Assembly: GCA_934435205.1 (NCBI GenBank)
Contig: CAKSAK010000001.1
Span: forward strand, 124,001 to 188,000
Origin: an uncultured Ruminococcus sp.
Lineage (GTDB): Bacteria; Bacillota; Clostridia; Oscillospirales; Ruminococcaceae
Reading direction: 5' to 3'
Length of the DNA stretch: 64,000 nt
The first letter of the stretch is position 1, and each line of letters opens with the position of its first letter. The notes under the pieces were generated by a model. It did no database searches, had not been told where the DNA came from, and worked only from the letters and a program-made list of their open reading frames with translations. The position numbers and the translations under genes were made by a program. Positions 61,130 through 64,000 of the stretch are shown in pieces.

Positions 61130-61942
61130 ATGCTCAGATTTACAAGACGGCATATAAAGGAAACAGCAATAATTCTGGCAATAGTCCTTTTTATAGGCAC
61201 ACTGTGGTTTTTAGGCTACAAAAGACATATAAGAGATACGATCAATCAGGCTTATAACGTTGCACCTATATCCGCCATACAGTTACAGCTTGCTTCATCA
61301 TCAAAGGCTGATAAGCTTATGATAGTGGCGCACCCTGACGACGAAGTGCTTTGGGGCGGAGGACATCTTTATGATAAAGGCTATCTTGTTGTGTGCGTCA
61401 CAAATGGCAGAAACAAGGTGCGCTCTAAGGAGTTCAAAGACGTGGTGACAGCCTCGGGCAACGAATGTATAATGCTTGAATATCCTGATAAAGTCAGGGG
61501 CAAGCGTGACGATTGGGCGCTTGTTAAGGACGGTATCGAATCTGACCTTGAAAAGATAATGACCTGCAAGGATTGGAAGCTTATAGCTGTGCATAATCAA
61601 AAAGGCGAATATGGTCATATCCACCATGTAAATGTGCATAATTACGTCACTGAGATATATGATAAAAACGATATCCAGTGCGACCTTTACTGCTTTGGCA
61701 AGTATTACAAGGCAAGCCGTCTGAAGGTGGTGGGCAACACTTTGCCAAAGATATCAAAAGAGAGATACGAATTCAAGAAAAAGCTTGCAGATATGTATAC
61801 CTCTCAAGAGAAAACTGTAGATAAGCTGTGGCATATGGCTTATTATGAGGATTGGACGCTGTATAAACGCTACAGCGAACACCCTGAAATGAAAAAACAA
61901 ACTGCAACTGCGCTGGGAGTGGCTGTGAATGAAGCTCAGTAA
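61130..61942 (+). CDS. PIG-L/LmbE family deacetylase, membrane anchored
   Basis: 270-residue protein: short basic start (RFTRRHIKE), one membrane helix (about 11-30), then a zinc de-N-acetylase domain with AHPDDEVLWGGG (His-Asp-Asp) and the distal His pair in YGHIHHVNVHNYV. Family members deacetylate GlcNAc in glycolipids or glycans; the anchor suggests a surface or lipid-linked sugar. ATG at 61130 follows a terminator T run and lacks a good ribosome site; a GTG at 61079 inside the hairpin sequence is the alternative. It overlaps the YfhO-like gene by 14 bp. Confidence 0.83.
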   Translation: MLRFTRRHIKETAIILAIVLFIGTLWFLGYKRHIRDTINQAYNVAPISAIQLQLASSSKADKLMIVAHPDDEVLWGGGHLYDKGYLVVCVTNGRNKVRSKEFKDVVTASGNECIMLEYPDKVRGKRDDWALVKDGIESDLEKIMTCKDWKLIAVHNQKGEYGHIHHVNVHNYVTEIYDKNDIQCDLYCFGKYYKASRLKVVGNTLPKISKERYEFKKKLADMYTSQEKTVDKLWHMAYYEDWTLYKRYSEHPEMKKQTATALGVAVNEAQ

Positions 61943-64000
61943 GAAAAATATAATACATCTGTGTGTGCTTACGGGGATATATCTTCTGTTTGTCCTTGCG
62001 CTCACAAGGTTTAAATACGCCTATGGCTCTGAGCTTGATTGGGGCGGACAGCACTATGCTATCCCTGATTATTTCAGAAAGCTCTTTTACAAAACAGGGG
62101 ACTTTTTCCCCTCCTTTGCCCCGAACATAGGCTGTGGAGAGAACATCTACAATTTATCGTATTATGGGCTTTATTCGCCTATAATACTGTTTTCATATCT
62201 CCTGCCCTTCGTGAAAATGTCCACCTATATACAGATAGTATCTATAATAGGCGTTATAGCAAGCTTGTGGATATTCTATATATGGATGCGGCAGAAATTC
62301 ACAGACAACACAGCGTTTGCACTGAGCTTTGTATTCCTCTTTTCAGCGCCACTTATCTTCCACAGTCACAGGCACATAATGTTCGTGAATTATATGCCTT
62401 TCCTGCTTCTTGGCTTTATGGCTATCGAGGATTATTTTGAGGGCAAAAGAAAATACATGGTGACGCTGTGGGCATTTTTGATGCTCATGACAAGCTATTT
62501 CTTTGCGGTGTCAGGTCTTGCGGCAATGGCAGTATATGGCGTTTACCGCTGGCTGAAAATAAATGAAAAGCCAACTTTCAAGAAGTTCTGCAAAGACGGA
62601 ACAGCATTTGCTTTCAGACTTATCCTAGCGGTGATAATGGCTTGCGTGCTTATACTGCCGACACTTCACTGTATGCTCTCAGGCAGAGAGGCTGGAAACA
62701 GCCATGTTGATCTCAAGTCGTTCATACCTGGGGTAAACTTGAAATTCCTGCTCTATTATCACTACTCAATGGGGCTTTGCCTTTTCACAGTGCTTAGTAT
62801 AATATCGGCGGTGTTCTCAAAACAACGTTGCAGAAGATTTCTCGGGATCGTTATGGTGGTAATAGCCACCTGCCCTATAATAGTCTATATGCTAAACGGC
62901 ACGCTGTATGTTGACCCGAAAGTTCTTATACCTTTCCTGCCTCTCGGTATGCTCCTTTTCGGACACACCTATTTTGATATAATAAGAGGAAAGCTAAAGC
63001 TTAAACCCCTTGCAGTGATAACCCTTTTAGTTGCATTGGCAGGAGTTTTCTGGTTCAAGACCACCAAAAAGATAGAGTTTTATATCATCGCTGACTTCGT
63101 TGTACTTATGTCCAGCCTGTTTGTATACAGACGGTGCAAAAAAGAGTTCATACTCAATATAGGAATGTCCCTTTGCCTCGTGGTATCCACAGTATATGCC
63201 AACTTTGCAGACAAGCTTGTGCCTTTAAGTGAGCTTGAATATGACAACAGCAGTGATATGAATACACTTGCAGATTATGTCGGCTCGCAAGAGGAGATAT
63301 CGAGGACTTCAAACTGCGTTGACGAAGTGAACACAGTGAACATGATATATAATGCAGATTATTACACCATGTCAATATATTCCTCACTGCACAATAAAGA
63401 TTACAACAAATTTTATTACAGCGAGATATACAACGAAAATTCATACCGCAACACTTCCCTCACCACTCAGACAAGAAGCCTTATTGCTGATATGTATTTT
63501 TCAAACAAATATCTTATCACTGACGACCCCATAAAGGCAGTGTCAGGCTACAAGAAGATAAAAGAAAGCGGAAGCCTTTCACTTTATGAAAACAAAGACG
63601 TTCTGCCTTTCGGATATGCTACCGATAACCTTATCGGCAGAAAAGAATATAATTCCCTGAATTATCCTTACTCAGTGGAAGCTCTTTTCAACAATATAAT
63701 AGTTGAGGATAAGACGGAAAAGTCATTTTCATCTGATATCAAAAAGGTGCGCTCACTTAATTTTACAGAATGCGACCAGATAAAGCGTGAATGGGGAAAA
63801 TACACCATTGACGCTAAAAAGCCTTTCACACAGGAGATAACGCTTCCCGAAACGCTCACGAACAATGAGATAATGTTTGTATCTTTCAATGTGAACAATG
63901 ATATAAAGGGTGGCAGAAAGGACGCTTGGGTGTCCATAAACGGCAATAAAAACAAACTAACCGCACCTGATTGGAAGTATTACAATAATAACAGACGTTT
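61929..64000 (+). CDS. YfhO-like polytopic membrane protein, cut by window edge
   Basis: Open for 690 codons from ATG 61929 to the window end. N-terminal half is polytopic (about 11-13 helices), with a first loop YGSELDWGGQHYAIPDYFRK and PNIGCGENIYNLSYYGLYSP, as in YfhO/GT-C type proteins that glycosylate surface polymers; in Bacillus and Listeria YfhO acts on teichoic acids. The second half is extracytoplasmic (ANFADKLVPLSELEYDNSSDMNTL onward). Translationally coupled to the deacetylase gene (14-bp overlap, GGGAG upstream), so the pair likely modifies one glycan. Confidence 0.82.
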   Translation, partial: MKLSKKNIIHLCVLTGIYLLFVLALTRFKYAYGSELDWGGQHYAIPDYFRKLFYKTGDFFPSFAPNIGCGENIYNLSYYGLYSPIILFSYLLPFVKMSTYIQIVSIIGVIASLWIFYIWMRQKFTDNTAFALSFVFLFSAPLIFHSHRHIMFVNYMPFLLLGFMAIEDYFEGKRKYMVTLWAFLMLMTSYFFAVSGLAAMAVYGVYRWLKINEKPTFKKFCKDGTAFAFRLILAVIMACVLILPTLHCMLSGREAGNSHVDLKSFIPGVNLKFLLYYHYSMGLCLFTVLSIISAVFSKQRCRRFLGIVMVVIATCPIIVYMLNGTLYVDPKVLIPFLPLGMLLFGHTYFDIIRGKLKLKPLAVITLLVALAGVFWFKTTKKIEFYIIADFVVLMSSLFVYRRCKKEFILNIGMSLCLVVSTVYANFADKLVPLSELEYDNSSDMNTLADYVGSQEEISRTSNCVDEVNTVNMIYNADYYTMSIYSSLHNKDYNKFYYSEIYNENSYRNTSLTTQTRSLIADMYFSNKYLITDDPIKAVSGYKKIKESGSLSLYENKDVLPFGYATDNLIGRKEYNSLNYPYSVEALFNNIIVEDKTEKSFSSDIKKVRSLNFTECDQIKREWGKYTIDAKKPFTQEITLPETLTNNEIMFVSFNVNNDIKGGRKDAWVSINGNKNKLTAPDWKYYNNNRR

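Noticed and set aside
1..64000. CRISPR arrays, tRNA or rRNA genes, prophage or intact insertion sequences
   Set aside because: No evenly spaced direct repeats, no tRNA-like cloverleaf with CCA region, and no transposase or phage structural genes were seen.

Overview
This 64 kb window reads as chromosome from a Gram-positive, spore-lineage Firmicute, most likely a Ruminococcus-like member of the Oscillospiraceae. Evidence: LPXTG and sortase surface proteins, T-box leaders in front of alaS and leuA, a cotJABC spore-coat cluster, a Clostridia-type DUF6472 protein, strong AGGAGG ribosome sites, frequent GTG/TTG starts and many sigma-A promoters with exact 17-bp spacing. The assignment to a genus is inference. 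No rRNA, tRNA, CRISPR array, prophage or intact insertion sequence was seen.

Layout. 1-3.3 kb: 3'-truncated CTP synthase behind a leader terminator, then an LCP cell-wall ligase. 3.3-6.3 kb: copper module, csoR-copA, with two matching operator palindromes; the end of copA looks like a fused CopZ with its own internal ribosome site. 6.3-9.5 kb: two-component system. 9.6-13.9 kb: orphan sugar-binding lipoprotein, sodium:alanine symporter and LacI regulator. 14-16.8 kb: small orphan protein, cell-wall amidase, and a PyrB that carries a PyrI-type zinc tail. 16.9-23.0 kb: apparent operon comEC-holA-rnmV-MBOAT-DHHW. The MBOAT and DHHW proteins have both lost signature catalytic residues, and ComEC has lost its metallo-beta-lactamase metal motif. 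23.0-26.5 kb: HIT protein and alaS with a T-box. 26.5-30.5 kb: RlmA, GH113-like hydrolase, CmpB-like membrane protein with a MITE at its start, and ahcY. 30.6-33.8 kb: mgtE behind a leader that holds a small ORF overlapped by a terminator, then an FAD dehydrogenase. 33.8-39.4 kb: branched-chain amino acid ABC transporter livJ/HMGF plus a cytidylate-kinase-like gene. 39.7-40.8 kb: cotJABC. 42.1-53.0 kb: a complete sortase-assembled pilus operon from one promoter: coiled-coil protein, signal peptidase, 1921-residue adhesin, backbone pilin, class C sortase, minor pilin, second sortase. 53.5-57.0 kb: MarR, DUF6472, small membrane protein, polyphosphate kinase. 57.2-59.2 kb: leuA with a leucine T-box. 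59.5-64.0 kb: galT, a membrane PIG-L deacetylase and a truncated YfhO-like membrane protein.

The points I consider most worth following are the mgtE leader ORF/terminator, the internal CopZ start inside copA, the co-degenerate MBOAT/DHHW pair, the TA-flanked MITE, and a family of 26-bp palindromes at gene ends whose centres differ by compensatory changes. All functions are read from sequence motifs; nothing was searched against a database.
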